Below, one piece after another: positions 7,277 through 14,498 of a DNA stretch of 16,142 bases (positions are counted from its first letter, which is position 1; each line of letters opens with the position of its first letter). The notes under the pieces were generated by a model. That model was not told where the DNA came from and ran no database searches. It saw nothing but the letters and a program-made list of their open reading frames with translations. Origin of the DNA: UCB3 sp964415605 (GTDB taxonomy: Bacteria > Chloroflexota > Anaerolineae > Epilineales > Epilineaceae); NCBI GenBank assembly GCA_964415605.1, contig CAYQBA010000109.1:1-16142 (forward strand), given 5' to 3'. The translations under genes were made by a program, and so were the position numbers.

Positions 7277-8953
7277 TCAGTCGCAGTAGTACGGGCCCTC
7301 GCGCTCGTAGCACCAGCGATCCTTGACCTCGTTGAACTCGTTGTAGAGCTCGGCGATGCCGTAGTTGTTGTCCCAGATCAGCTTGGTATTGCACACGATG
7401 CCCGGCGCCGGGCCCAGCACCTCGTCCTCGCGGATGCCCGGCGTGGCGTCGCGGCCGGTCCGGAGCTCGAACGACTGGTCGGGGCCGAGGATCAGGTCGT
7501 CCGGGAAGTAGCAGCTCTCCGGCGGCCGCGCGCGCGAGGCGAACACGCGCCAGCCGCGCATGGCCTGCGCGCCGGTGCCGAAGTTGGTCACGCGCACCCA
7601 CTCGAGGTAGACGTTGCCGAGGGTGAACGGCTGCAGCGCCTCGACCTGGACGTCGACGAACGGGATCGGGGTCCAGGTCGGCGTCGGCGTCGGGCGCGGC
7701 GTGTCGGTCGGCGACGGCGTGCGCGTCGGCGTCGGCGGAACGGTGTTCGTCGGCGTCGGCGTGAGCGACGGCGTCGGCGTCGGCGTGAGCGACGGCGTCG
7801 GCGTGATGGTCGGCGACGGCGCCGTCGGGATCGGGACGTAGTGGATGACGAGGTCGTGCCCCTTCAGCAGAACCGGGAGCTGGATGACCGTGACGCGCGG
7901 CGTCGGCGATGGCGTCCGGGTCGGCGGGACGGCCGTGGTCGGCAGGACGACGGGGGTCTTGGTCGCCGGCTCGGTCGGCGCGGGCGTCGGCGTGTCGGTC
8001 TCGGTCGGCGGGATCGTCGGGATGACGGTCGGCGACTCGATGGGGCACGGGTTGGTCACGCTCTTGATGTCGAAGTGGAAGTTGTCGACGAACGCGCCGT
8101 ACATCCCGGGGGTCACGGGGCCCATGCCGGCCGGCAAGGGATCGGTGTAGAACAAGCCTAGGATGGCCCGCGGGGCGCCGAGCGCCTTGTCGAGCTCGGC
8201 CCCCTCGACGATCACGCCGCGCCGCCATTCGCCGGTGGTGTCGGGGTCGAAGAAGTCGTAGCCGGTGAAGGTGATGGTCCCGTCGACGACCTTCTCGGAG
8301 TCACCGATGCCGATGAACAGCGACTTGGCCGGCATGCGCGCGAGGTAGTCGAACGTCACGCGGACCCCGACGGTGGACGTGTTGGAGAGGTCGATCGGGC
8401 TGTAACGCGCCAGGCTGCGGATGCCGCGGGCCGTGTTCTGAGGGTGCGGCACCGCGGGGTACTGCTTGTCGGCGCCCTCGCACGACAGCGGCTTGCCGAT
8501 GCGGCCGCCACCGACCGACCACATCGAGGCGCCGCCCACGCTGGCCTCGCACGTCCGCCGCGCCCAGACCACGTCGTCGATGACGCCGGGCGAGACGCCG
8601 AATGGGTCGGAGAGCACCCACTTGGTGTTGCGCGGCCACGTGGACGCCTCGAAGTTCTCGGTGAAGTTGCGGGCGATGCCGCCGTACTGGCACTGTTGCA
8701 TGCCGGCCGGTGCATCGCCGCTGCTCGGCGCTGGCGCGACCACCACCGGCAGGTCGGCGGCGCGCCCGAGCTCGTCGACCCGGATGCTGCGCACGGCGGG
8801 CACCTTCGGCAAGTCGGCGAACCGCGCGGCCGGCCGCGGCGGCTCGGCGGGCGCCGCGCCCACCGCGCCGGGGCGCGGCCCCGGCTGGAGCGCCACGCCC
8901 AGCGCCGCCAGCGTGGTGACGATGGCCAGCTGGCCTGCCAGTCGCATGTTCAT
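7277..8953 (-). CDS. Secreted Pro-Thr-linker protein with lamin-tail-like domain
   Basis: 558 residues from ATG 8953 (complement of CTCCC at 8963-8967 gives GGGAG, 9-base spacing). Residues 1-35 look like a signal peptide: MNMRLAG, hydrophobic LAIVTTLAALGVAL, then an AAPA-type cleavage region. Residues ~85-300 form a Cys-containing globular part rich in aromatic residues that I do not recognise; the fold could be a carbohydrate-binding-like beta sandwich. Residues 306-431 are a Pro-Thr linker with PTPTP runs. Residues 432-558 resemble the lamin tail domain: VYLEWVRVTNFGT, MRGWRVF, CYFPDDLILGPDQSFELRTG. This domain occurs in many bacterial exported proteins and nucleases. Embedded in the linker is VIQLPVLLKG, similar to the YLPLVLK-type motif often seen in Chloroflexota surface proteins. 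A strong promoter lies at 9021-9050, and the gene is divergent from an ECF sigma gene. Likely cell surface or secreted; exact role unknown. Confidence 0.75.
   Translation of the reverse strand: MNMRLAGQLAIVTTLAALGVALQPGPRPGAVGAAPAEPPRPAARFADLPKVPAVRSIRVDELGRAADLPVVVAPAPSSGDAPAGMQQCQYGGIARNFTENFEASTWPRNTKWVLSDPFGVSPGVIDDVVWARRTCEASVGGASMWSVGGGRIGKPLSCEGADKQYPAVPHPQNTARGIRSLARYSPIDLSNTSTVGVRVTFDYLARMPAKSLFIGIGDSEKVVDGTITFTGYDFFDPDTTGEWRRGVIVEGAELDKALGAPRAILGLFYTDPLPAGMGPVTPGMYGAFVDNFHFDIKSVTNPCPIESPTVIPTIPPTETDTPTPAPTEPATKTPVVLPTTAVPPTRTPSPTPRVTVIQLPVLLKGHDLVIHYVPIPTAPSPTITPTPSLTPTPTPSLTPTPTNTVPPTPTRTPSPTDTPRPTPTPTWTPIPFVDVQVEALQPFTLGNVYLEWVRVTNFGTGAQAMRGWRVFASRARPPESCYFPDDLILGPDQSFELRTGRDATPGIREDEVLGPAPGIVCNTKLIWDNNYGIAELYNEFNEVKDRWCYEREGPYYCD
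7661..8038 (-). repeat. Degenerate Pro-Thr coding repeat
   Basis: Low-complexity DNA built on GGCGTC units encodes the Pro-Thr linker, including two near-identical copies of SLTPTPT. It is a coding simple repeat prone to length change and not a CRISPR or mobile repeat. Confidence 0.8.
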
Positions 8954-9020
8954 GGTCACGATCTCCCTTGCCTGCTCGTCGATGCGCCGCGGACCGCGTG
9001 ATGATGGCGCCGGACGGAGC

Positions 9021-9050
9021 ATTTTAGTCCACGGCCGGAGGGTGTGTCAA
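9021..9050 (-). promoter_or_regulatory. Promoter of the lamin-tail protein gene
   Basis: On the minus strand TTGACA (complement of 9045-9050) and TAAAAT (complement of 9021-9026) are separated by 18 bases. Predicted transcription start is about 9014, giving a leader of about 60 nt. The consensus match suggests housekeeping-sigma transcription, not ECF-sigma control. Confidence 0.8.
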
Positions 9051-9273
9051 CAGACCCGCCGCCGGCGCTGGCACCCGCCTTCGACGGCGGCGGCGGCACC
9101 CACCCCCTGCCGTCGCGATCCGCGCGCGTGTATCCCTGCCGTGTCACCGGGTCATGACGCGGCGCGCGATGTATCATCTTGGGCCGATGCACGTCCCCCC
9201 TCGCCCCTCTTTGCTCCAGCCCTCCCCGACAACGCGATCGGGCGACGGGGTCGGTGCACACCGCGCCGTCCCG

Positions 9274-9303
9274 GTCACATTCCGGCCGCCTTGCCCGTAT
9301 ACA
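9274..9303 (+). promoter_or_regulatory. Candidate promoter of the ECF sigma gene
   Basis: GTCACA (9274-9279) and TATACA (9298-9303) with an 18-base spacer; predicted start about 9310. The -35 matches consensus at four of six positions. Because ECF sigma genes often regulate themselves, another promoter type could also lie here. Confidence 0.35.
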
Positions 9304-9329
9304 GATCATGACCGTGGACAACGCATCGC

Positions 9330-10025
9330 ATGCCCCTGGAACCGCCGCGTTCGGGGTGGGTCGTGGCCGACCGGATCGCCGCCCGCCCACCCTTCGGATC
9401 ACGCCCGATGAGCCCGCTTGGCGCCGCGCCCGCCGAGCGGGTCTACCTGCGCCTGGTGGGCGACTACCAGTCGGCGATCCTGAACTACATCTACCGGCTC
9501 GTCGGCGACCGCGACGTCGCCGAGGACCTGACGCAGGACACGTTCGTGAAGGCCTGGCGCGCGCTCGACCGGCTGGAGCTCGAGGGCGACGCCGAGCCGC
9601 GGCGGCGGGCATGGCTGTACCGCATCGCGCACAACACCGCCACGGACCACCTGCGGCGGCGGGGCCGATTGCGCTGGCTCTCGCTGGACGCGTGGCGGGG
9701 GCACGGGCGGTCGGAAACCATGCTCGGCCTGCCGGCGGGGTCGGCGCCCCTCCGGCCGACCGAGGACGCGCCGACAGACTTGCCGGCGATCGACGATCCG
9801 GCCGCCGCGCCGGTCGACCGCGGGGCGCTGCAAGCGGCGCTCGGCCGGCTCTCGGAGGACCAACGGCACGTGCTGCTGCTATTCAACCATGCCGGCCTCA
9901 GCGCCGACGAGGTGGCCGATGTGCTGGGCATTCAGCCGGCCGCGGCCCGCAAGCGCCAACAGCGCGCCCGCGCGGCCTTCGAGTCCGCCTGGCAGGCTGT
10001 CACGCACGGCGAGGCCTCGGCATGA
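9330..10025 (+). CDS. ECF-family RNA polymerase sigma factor
   Basis: Up to 231 residues. Sigma region 2 runs from about residue 35 to 105: YLRLVGDYQSAILNYIYRLV, then DVAEDLTQDTFVKAWRAL (the -10 recognition and core-binding helices) and WLYRIAHNTATDHLRRRGR. A linker of about 55 residues follows. Region 4 spans ~167-225 with LSEDQRHVLLLFNHAGLSADEVADVLGI and the helix-turn-helix end AARKRQQRARAAF. There is no region 1 or 3, as expected of ECF sigmas. The start is uncertain: ATG 9330, GTG 9363 and ATG 9408 are all in frame and none has a convincing Shine-Dalgarno; 9408 would still keep all of region 2. The anti-sigma gene starts 94 bases downstream, so the pair is presumably co-transcribed. The signal and target genes are unknown. 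Confidence 0.92.
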   Translation: MPLEPPRSGWVVADRIAARPPFGSRPMSPLGAAPAERVYLRLVGDYQSAILNYIYRLVGDRDVAEDLTQDTFVKAWRALDRLELEGDAEPRRRAWLYRIAHNTATDHLRRRGRLRWLSLDAWRGHGRSETMLGLPAGSAPLRPTEDAPTDLPAIDDPAAAPVDRGALQAALGRLSEDQRHVLLLFNHAGLSADEVADVLGIQPAAARKRQQRARAAFESAWQAVTHGEASA

Positions 10026-10119
10026 CGCCGATCCGCTTCGCCCCGACCCCGCCGGCCGCCACCGGTCGGCGAGGTGGGACGCGTGATCCCCACCTCCATC
10101 GCGGCGCGGTGATGGGCTG

Positions 10120-11286
10120 GTGATGGGCTGCGATCGTTTCGCGGACCGGCTGACCGCGGCCGCGCGCGGCGCCTTGGACCCGGCCGATATGGCCGACCTC
10201 GCGGCGCACCTCGACGTGTGCGAGGCCTGCCGGGCGGCCTTGGCGACAGAGCAGCGGATCGCCCTGGCGTGGGCCGCCACGCCCGCCATCCGCCCCAGCC
10301 GCGCGCTGCAGCAGGCGCTCTTGGCCGTGCCGGCTCACGAGCGTCGCCGGCGCCGCCTCGTGCCGCTCATGCTACCGCTGGCCATGCTGCTGTGCCTGTT
10401 CGGCTCGGCGGTCACGTGGCTGGCCCTGCCGTTCGCGCGGCCGGGCGAGGTCGCCGTGGCGACGGCGCCGGCCGGGCGCGACGGTGCCGGGCGGGCGACG
10501 GGGACGCCGCTGTCGAAGGGCTCGGCGCACCCGACGCCGACGGTGTCCCGGGGTGACGGCGAACGGGCGGCGGATGCCGCAGTCGCGGACACCGCCATCA
10601 CGGGCGCCACGCCGCCTCACATCCCAAGGATGGCGCCGGTGGCCGCCCCCCCCGCGCCCGGCGTCGCCACACAGGTGGCGATTGCCGCGCCGACGCCCGT
10701 CGCCGCGATCGCGGGGACGGGCAGGCGCAAGGCCCGCGCGCCCGAGGTGGAGCCGCCGGCCGCCACGGGCCCCGACCCACGGATGGATCCCTCGCCGACG
10801 CCGGCGGACGATCCGAACAAGGGCCTGACGTCGCCTGGAACGCCGCCGCCGGCCGGCACCGCGCCGCCCGAGCCGACGAGCGAGGGGCGCACGCCCATCC
10901 GGCCGACCGGGACGCCCGGCGGCGGTCCGCCCGCCACAACACCAGGCCCGCCGATGGACACGCCGGCCGCGCCGACGCCGACCCGGGCCGGCTCGGGCCT
11001 GCCGACCCGCACCCCCACCCCGCCGGCACCGGTGCGGCCGTCGCCCACGCCGGTGCCGCTCTTGCCGACCGCCCCGCCCGCGACCGGCCGGCCGCCGGGC
11101 CCGACGGCGACCGATTCCCCGGGTGCGCCGCCATCCACGCCCACGGCGGCGCCGATGGCATCACCGACGCAAGTCGTGCAGCCGACCGTCCAGCCAACGC
11201 CGACCGGCTCGACCACACCGACGGCCACGGGATCCCCGACGCCGACGGGGACGGTGACGCCGCCGACCGCCACGCCGGGGCGTTAG
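10120..11286 (+). CDS. Zinc-type membrane anti-sigma factor with Pro-Thr tail
   Basis: 388 residues. The N-terminus is a zinc-binding anti-sigma domain: Cys4, then HLDVCEAC with His30, Cys34 and Cys37 in the H-x3-C-x2-C arrangement. Helix ~80-104 (LVPLMLPLAMLLCLFGSAVTWLAL) follows a run of five arginines and is a single membrane span with the N-terminus inside. The remaining ~280 residues are outside and almost wholly low-complexity Pro/Thr/Ala/Gly, ending in PTPTG and PTATPGR. Anti-sigmas of this type bind and hold their cognate ECF sigma, here surely the gene just upstream. Start is GTG 10120 or ATG 10123, both within a tandem 11-base duplication (10110-10131) that also offers an out-of-frame ATG at 10112. 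The long disordered exterior resembles a wall-spanning stalk, so the sensory input may be envelope integrity; that is inference. Confidence 0.88.
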   Translation: MMGCDRFADRLTAAARGALDPADMADLAAHLDVCEACRAALATEQRIALAWAATPAIRPSRALQQALLAVPAHERRRRRLVPLMLPLAMLLCLFGSAVTWLALPFARPGEVAVATAPAGRDGAGRATGTPLSKGSAHPTPTVSRGDGERAADAAVADTAITGATPPHIPRMAPVAAPPAPGVATQVAIAAPTPVAAIAGTGRRKARAPEVEPPAATGPDPRMDPSPTPADDPNKGLTSPGTPPPAGTAPPEPTSEGRTPIRPTGTPGGGPPATTPGPPMDTPAAPTPTRAGSGLPTRTPTPPAPVRPSPTPVPLLPTAPPATGRPPGPTATDSPGAPPSTPTAAPMASPTQVVQPTVQPTPTGSTTPTATGSPTPTGTVTPPTATPGR

Positions 11287-11350
11287 GGGCTCGGGAGTCG
11301 CAACAGGCGCTGGGAGCGTCAGGGGTTCAGTCGCCGCGTCAGGCGCTGGA

Positions 11351-11722
11351 TCAGCCTTCGGGCGGCCGGGCCGCCGGGCCGAGGGGGCGCAGCGCAGGTC
11401 GGCCGGCCTGCGCCCGGGCCAGGGCGGCGGCGTTGAGCTCGCGCGCCAGGATCTCCTCGATCATCTCGCGCTCGCGGCGCTCCGCCAAGGTGTCGCGCGG
11501 CCGCAGGAGCAGGTAGATCAACAGCCCGAACACGTTGAAGACCAGCACGAGCGCGACCGCGCCCCAGCGCGCCCAGCGCTCGCGAGCGCGCGCCGCCACG
11601 TCGCGCGCCGTCCACACCGCCAGGCTGAGCAGCACCAGCGCGGTGGCGGCGCCGCACCCGGCGAAGACGAGCCAGAGGAGGGTGGCGATGCGCTCGGGGA
11701 TCACGATGTCGGGCGTGGTCAT
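11351..11722 (-). CDS. Small two-helix membrane protein, PLD-N-terminal-like
   Basis: 123 residues from ATG 11722, or 126 from ATG 11731. Two membrane helices are clear: ATLLWLVFAGCGAATALVLL and WGAVALVLVFNVFGLLIYLLL, separated by a short Arg-rich loop. The second helix ends in the motif NVFGLLIYLLLRPRDTLAE, typical of the short membrane module annotated as phospholipase D N-terminal-like (PLDc_N), here without a nuclease domain. A charged cytoplasmic helix (ERREREMIEEILARELNAAAL) and a Pro-rich tail follow. The -10 TATAAT (complement of 11734-11739) lies so close that ATG 11722 would be nearly leaderless, and ATG 11731 would precede the predicted transcript start; I therefore prefer 11722. 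The gene converges on the anti-sigma gene with 64 bases between stops and no obvious terminator. Function unknown. Confidence 0.7.
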   Translation of the reverse strand: MTTPDIVIPERIATLLWLVFAGCGAATALVLLSLAVWTARDVAARARERWARWGAVALVLVFNVFGLLIYLLLRPRDTLAERREREMIEEILARELNAAALARAQAGRPALRPLGPAARPPEG

Positions 11723-11733
11723 GGCGGGCATCG

Positions 11734-11739
11734 ATTATA
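11734..11739 (-). promoter_or_regulatory. -10 element of the small membrane protein gene
   Basis: Perfect TATAAT on the minus strand, 11 bases before ATG 11722. Predicted transcription start is about 11727, which would make the mRNA nearly leaderless. The -35 region is poor (CTGGCC at 18 bases). Confidence 0.55.
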
Positions 11740-11778
11740 GATGGGCGGGGTTGGCGGGGCCAGTTCCCGGCGCGACGA

Positions 11779-11787
11779 TGCTATAAT
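11779..11787 (+). promoter_or_regulatory. Extended -10 promoter of the BFN-dnaB operon
   Basis: TGC-TATAAT at 11779-11787 is a perfect extended -10; no good -35 is seen. Predicted start is about 11794, giving a leader of about 43 nt to ATG 11837. It is divergent from the -10 at 11734-11739, with 42 bases between the two hexamers. Confidence 0.65.
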
Positions 11788-11836
11788 GACGGCGAGCTTC
11801 GGGTCGGCCCGACCGGCCCAGAGGGGGTCGCGCGCC

Positions 11837-12355
11837 ATGATCGAAGTGATGGTCGAGAGCATCCGGGTAAGCCTCGTGACGCAACAGCGGTTGGTGGTGC
11901 TGCGCGAGAACGACAGCCCGCGCTTTCTCCCGATTTGGATCGGGCCCTTCGAGGCCGACGCCATCAACATGGGCCTCCAGCGCCCGGACGTGCCGCGGCC
12001 GATGACCCACGACCTCCTTGGCATGGTGATCCACGACCTCGGCGCCCAGGTGCGGCACGTGTGCATCAACGACATGCGCGACGAGACGTTCTACGCCCAG
12101 CTCGTGGTCGACGCCGACGGGCGCGACGTGTCGATCGACGCCCGGCCCAGCGACGCCATCGCCCTGGCGGTGCGGCTGGGGGTGTCCATCTTCGTGGCCG
12201 AGTCGGTGATGGACGCGGCGGGCCAGCTGCCCGCCGCCGACGTCCGCGGAGAGAGCGACGCCCAGGCCGGCGTGGCCGAAGGCGGTGACGACAGCCTCGA
12301 GGTCTTCCGCGACTTCATCGAGTCGCTGGACCTCGGCGACCTCGAAGACGACTGA
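11837..12355 (+). CDS. Bifunctional nuclease domain protein (DUF151/BFN)
   Basis: 172 residues. The start ATG 11837 is preceded by GAGGGG at 11821-11826. The whole length of the family core is present: MIEVMVESIRVS, LPIWIGPFEADAINM, THDLLGMVIHDLGA, CINDMRDETFYAQL, and the hallmark IDARPSDAIALAVRLGVSIFVAESVM. The C-terminal ~35 residues are acidic and likely flexible. This family was named for dual DNase/RNase activity in plant BFN proteins, and bacterial members are widespread; their exact substrate in bacteria is poorly defined. It is the first gene of the operon with dnaB, whose ATG lies 65 bases after its stop with no terminator between them. A link to replication or nucleic acid turnover is suggested by that position only. 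Confidence 0.92.
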   Translation: MIEVMVESIRVSLVTQQRLVVLRENDSPRFLPIWIGPFEADAINMGLQRPDVPRPMTHDLLGMVIHDLGAQVRHVCINDMRDETFYAQLVVDADGRDVSIDARPSDAIALAVRLGVSIFVAESVMDAAGQLPAADVRGESDAQAGVAEGGDDSLEVFRDFIESLDLGDLEDD

Positions 12356-12420
12356 CCCACACCCCACCGTCTGGCCGCGGACGAGATCCCTCGCCCATCG
12401 CCGGGACGCGAGGAGCCTCG

Positions 12421-13776
12421 ATGGCCGTTCCCGACACGCTCGCCCCCGCCAACGTCGACGCCGAGCAGGCGGTGCTCGGCTCGATCCTCATCGAGCCGAC
12501 CGCCATCGTGCGCGTGGCGTCGAGCCTGCGCGCCGACGACTTCTTCCGGCCGGCGCACGCCCGCATCTACGCGGCGATGCTCGACCTCTACGCGCGCCGC
12601 GAGATCATCGACACGCTGACGCTGCGCTCCGAGCTCGAGCGGGCCGGCGCACTCGAGGAGGTCGGGGGCTCGGCCTACCTCACGGCCGTGCTCGAGCGGA
12701 CGCCGGTGGCCACGCACGTCGAGCACTACGCCGGCCTCGTCGAGCGCGCGGCGCTGCGGCGGCGGCTGATCGACGCGGCCGGGCAGATCGCCCGGATCGC
12801 CTACGACGACGCCTCCGACACCATCGAGGAGACCATCGACCAGGCCGAGTCGGCGATGTTCCACGTCGTCGGCGACCGGCGCCGGCGGGACCTGCAGCCG
12901 CTCAACGATCTCCTCGACGTCTACTTCGAGCGGATCGAGGAGATCCAGGCCAACCGCGAGACCATGCTCGGCGTGCGCAGCGGGTTCGCCGACCTCGACC
13001 GCATGCTCGGCGGCTTGCAGCCGTCGGATCTGTGCGTGGTCGCCGGCCGGCCGGGCATGGGCAAGACGAGCTGGCTCCTGTCGGTGGCGATGAACGTGGC
13101 GCATACCGGCCGCACGGTGGCGCTCTTCAGCCTCGAGATGAGCGCCGAGCAGATCGTGCAGCGCCTCATCTCCAGCGAGACCGGCATCAGCTCGCACAAG
13201 CTGCGCATGGGCGACATCAGCTACGACGAGACCGAGCTGGTGATGCGCGCCATCGGCCGGCTCGCGCCGCTGCCGCTGTACATCGACGACACGCCGGGCA
13301 TCACGCCGTTCGAGCTGCGCAACAAGGTGCGGCGCCTGCACAGCGAGCGCGGCGTGGACCTCGTCATCGTCGATTACCTCCAGCTCATGCACGGCGGCCG
13401 GCAAAGCGAAAACCGCGTGCAGGAGATCAGCCTGATCTCGCGCCACCTGAAGGGGCTGGCCCGCGAGGTGCGCGTCGCGGTCATCGCCGCCAGCCAGCTC
13501 TCGCGCGCGGTTGAGAGCCGCGCCGACCGCCGGCCGCAGCTCTCGGACCTGCGCGAGTCCGGCTCGATCGAGCAGGATTCCGACATGGTGGTCTTCCTGT
13601 ACCGCGACGCCGTCTACAACGAGGACACCGAGAAGAAGAACATCGCCGAGGTCATCGTGGCCAAGCACCGCCACGGCCCCACCGGCACCGTCGAGCTCGT
13701 GTTCGTGCCGCACGAGACCCGCTTCCGCGACCTGGCGCCGCCCGACCGGCAGGCGGAACGGGAGCCGGCGTGGTGA
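12421..13776 (+). CDS. dnaB: Replicative DNA helicase DnaB
   Basis: 451 residues, the usual length. The start ATG is preceded by AGGAG with 5-base spacing. The N-terminal collar domain (1 to ~105) carries NVDAEQAVLGSILIEP and DDFF-x2-AHARIYAAM. The RecA-type C-terminal motor has Walker A AGRPGMGKTSW (208-218), FSLEMSAEQIVQRL (236-249), Walker B DLVIVDYLQLM (313-323), ASQLSRAVESR (357-367), and the arginine-finger region LRESGSIEQDSD with KHRHGPTGT later. DnaB forms the hexameric 5'-3' helicase ring that opens the replication fork and recruits primase. Its stop overlaps the start of the DnaD-like gene, and a loader-like AAA+ gene follows, so this operon encodes a helicase and its presumed loading factors. 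No intein or insertion is visible. Confidence 0.98.
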   Translation: MAVPDTLAPANVDAEQAVLGSILIEPTAIVRVASSLRADDFFRPAHARIYAAMLDLYARREIIDTLTLRSELERAGALEEVGGSAYLTAVLERTPVATHVEHYAGLVERAALRRRLIDAAGQIARIAYDDASDTIEETIDQAESAMFHVVGDRRRRDLQPLNDLLDVYFERIEEIQANRETMLGVRSGFADLDRMLGGLQPSDLCVVAGRPGMGKTSWLLSVAMNVAHTGRTVALFSLEMSAEQIVQRLISSETGISSHKLRMGDISYDETELVMRAIGRLAPLPLYIDDTPGITPFELRNKVRRLHSERGVDLVIVDYLQLMHGGRQSENRVQEISLISRHLKGLAREVRVAVIAASQLSRAVESRADRRPQLSDLRESGSIEQDSDMVVFLYRDAVYNEDTEKKNIAEVIVAKHRHGPTGTVELVFVPHETRFRDLAPPDRQAEREPAW

Positions 13777-14498
13777 GCCGCGGCTTCCCCGACCGGGCGC
13801 GCTGCACACCGGTGCCGGACGTGTTCTTCAGCCACGACCTGCCGGCGCTGGGCGATCCCGTCGCCATCAAGGTGTTCCTGCACCTGGCTTGGCGCATCCA
13901 TCGCCGCCCGCCCCGCTCGGCGCCGGCGATGCGGCTGGACGTGCTGCTGGCCGACGCGACACTCCGCCGCGGCATCCTGGCCCTCGGGGTCGAGGCCGAG
14001 GCGATCGCGGACGCCATCGAGGCCGCCGTGGCGCGGCTGGCGGACCTGGGGCTGCTGCTCGGCGCGCGCCTGGCCGGCGCCGAGCGGCCGGAGCAGTGGC
14101 TCATGCTCAACGACCGCGCCGGGCGCGCTTTCCACGCCCGGCTGGCCGACGCGCCCGCCCTCCTGCCGGGCGGGCCCGCGCCGGAGACCCTGCCGGCCGC
14201 CCCCAGGCCGACGGTCTTCGCGCTGTACGAGCAGAACATCGGGCTCCTGACCCCGCTCGTGGTCGAGGACCTGCGGGAAGCCGAGGCGATCTATCCCTGG
14301 GAGTGGATCGAGGACGCGATGCGCCACGCCGTGGCCCACAACGCCCGCCGCTGGAGCTACGTGCGGGCGATCCTGGAGCGGTGGGCCGTCGAAGGACGAG
14401 AGGAAGGACGGAAACGCCATGCGACCGATCGGCGACGTGATCCGGCCGTTCGAAAACGCGATAGCGAAGGGCCGTACGCCGCGTTCGTCGAGCGCTGA
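13770..14498 (+). CDS. dnaD: DnaD-like primosome protein
   Basis: 242 residues. The gene starts at GTG 13770 (or GTG 13773), overlapping the dnaB stop by 7 (or 4) bases, with GGGAG at 13760-13764, so translation is probably coupled. Residues ~12-115 look like a winged-helix N-terminal domain. Residues 147-208 are the DnaD/DnaB2 domain: TVFALYEQNIGLLTPLVVEDL, then AIYPWEWIEDAMRHAVAHNARRWSYVRAILERW, with the IGLLTP and W-x-Y-x2-AIL-x2-W elements intact. The tail is very basic (EEGRKRHATDRRRDPAVRKR). In Firmicutes DnaD helps DnaB-family proteins and the DnaC/DnaI loader place the helicase at origins and stalled forks; the same role is inferred here from its place between dnaB and a loader-like gene. 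Its last 80 bases overlap the next gene in another frame. The symbol is by domain similarity. Confidence 0.88.
   Translation: MVSRGFPDRARCTPVPDVFFSHDLPALGDPVAIKVFLHLAWRIHRRPPRSAPAMRLDVLLADATLRRGILALGVEAEAIADAIEAAVARLADLGLLLGARLAGAERPEQWLMLNDRAGRAFHARLADAPALLPGGPAPETLPAAPRPTVFALYEQNIGLLTPLVVEDLREAEAIYPWEWIEDAMRHAVAHNARRWSYVRAILERWAVEGREEGRKRHATDRRRDPAVRKRDSEGPYAAFVER

Larger units (their letters stand above)
8954..9329. other. Divergent intergenic region
   Basis: 376 bases between the divergent lamin-tail and ECF sigma genes. The left part holds the leader and promoter of the lamin-tail gene; the right part holds a weaker candidate promoter for the sigma gene. Between about 9051 and 9270 I see no gene, no RNA gene and no strong hairpin; in-frame openings there have no ribosome binding site or family match. 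Confidence 0.6.

Noticed and set aside
5842..7326. Long plus-strand open frame opposite the HerA-like gene (494 codons)
   Set aside because: It is antisense to a gene with intact ATPase motifs; composition is that of a GC-driven shadow frame.
7661..8038. Possible CRISPR or tandem-repeat array
   Set aside because: The units are short, degenerate GGCGTC variants without constant spacers and encode a Pro-Thr linker in frame with the surface protein.
7208..8161. Arg-rich plus-strand open frame opposite the lamin-tail gene
   Set aside because: Arg/Gly low complexity mirrors the Pro-Thr repeat on the coding strand; no independent start signal.
9165..9180. TATCAT at 9172-9177 as a second promoter for the sigma gene
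   Set aside because: No acceptable -35 at 16-18 bases and more than 150 bases from the earliest start; too weak to list.
10598..11273. Gly/Val-rich minus-strand open frames opposite the anti-sigma gene
   Set aside because: They mirror the Pro-Thr repeat of the anti-sigma tail and have no ribosome binding site.
12091..13809. 572-codon minus-strand open frame opposite dnaB
   Set aside because: It is antisense to dnaB, with no conserved motifs.
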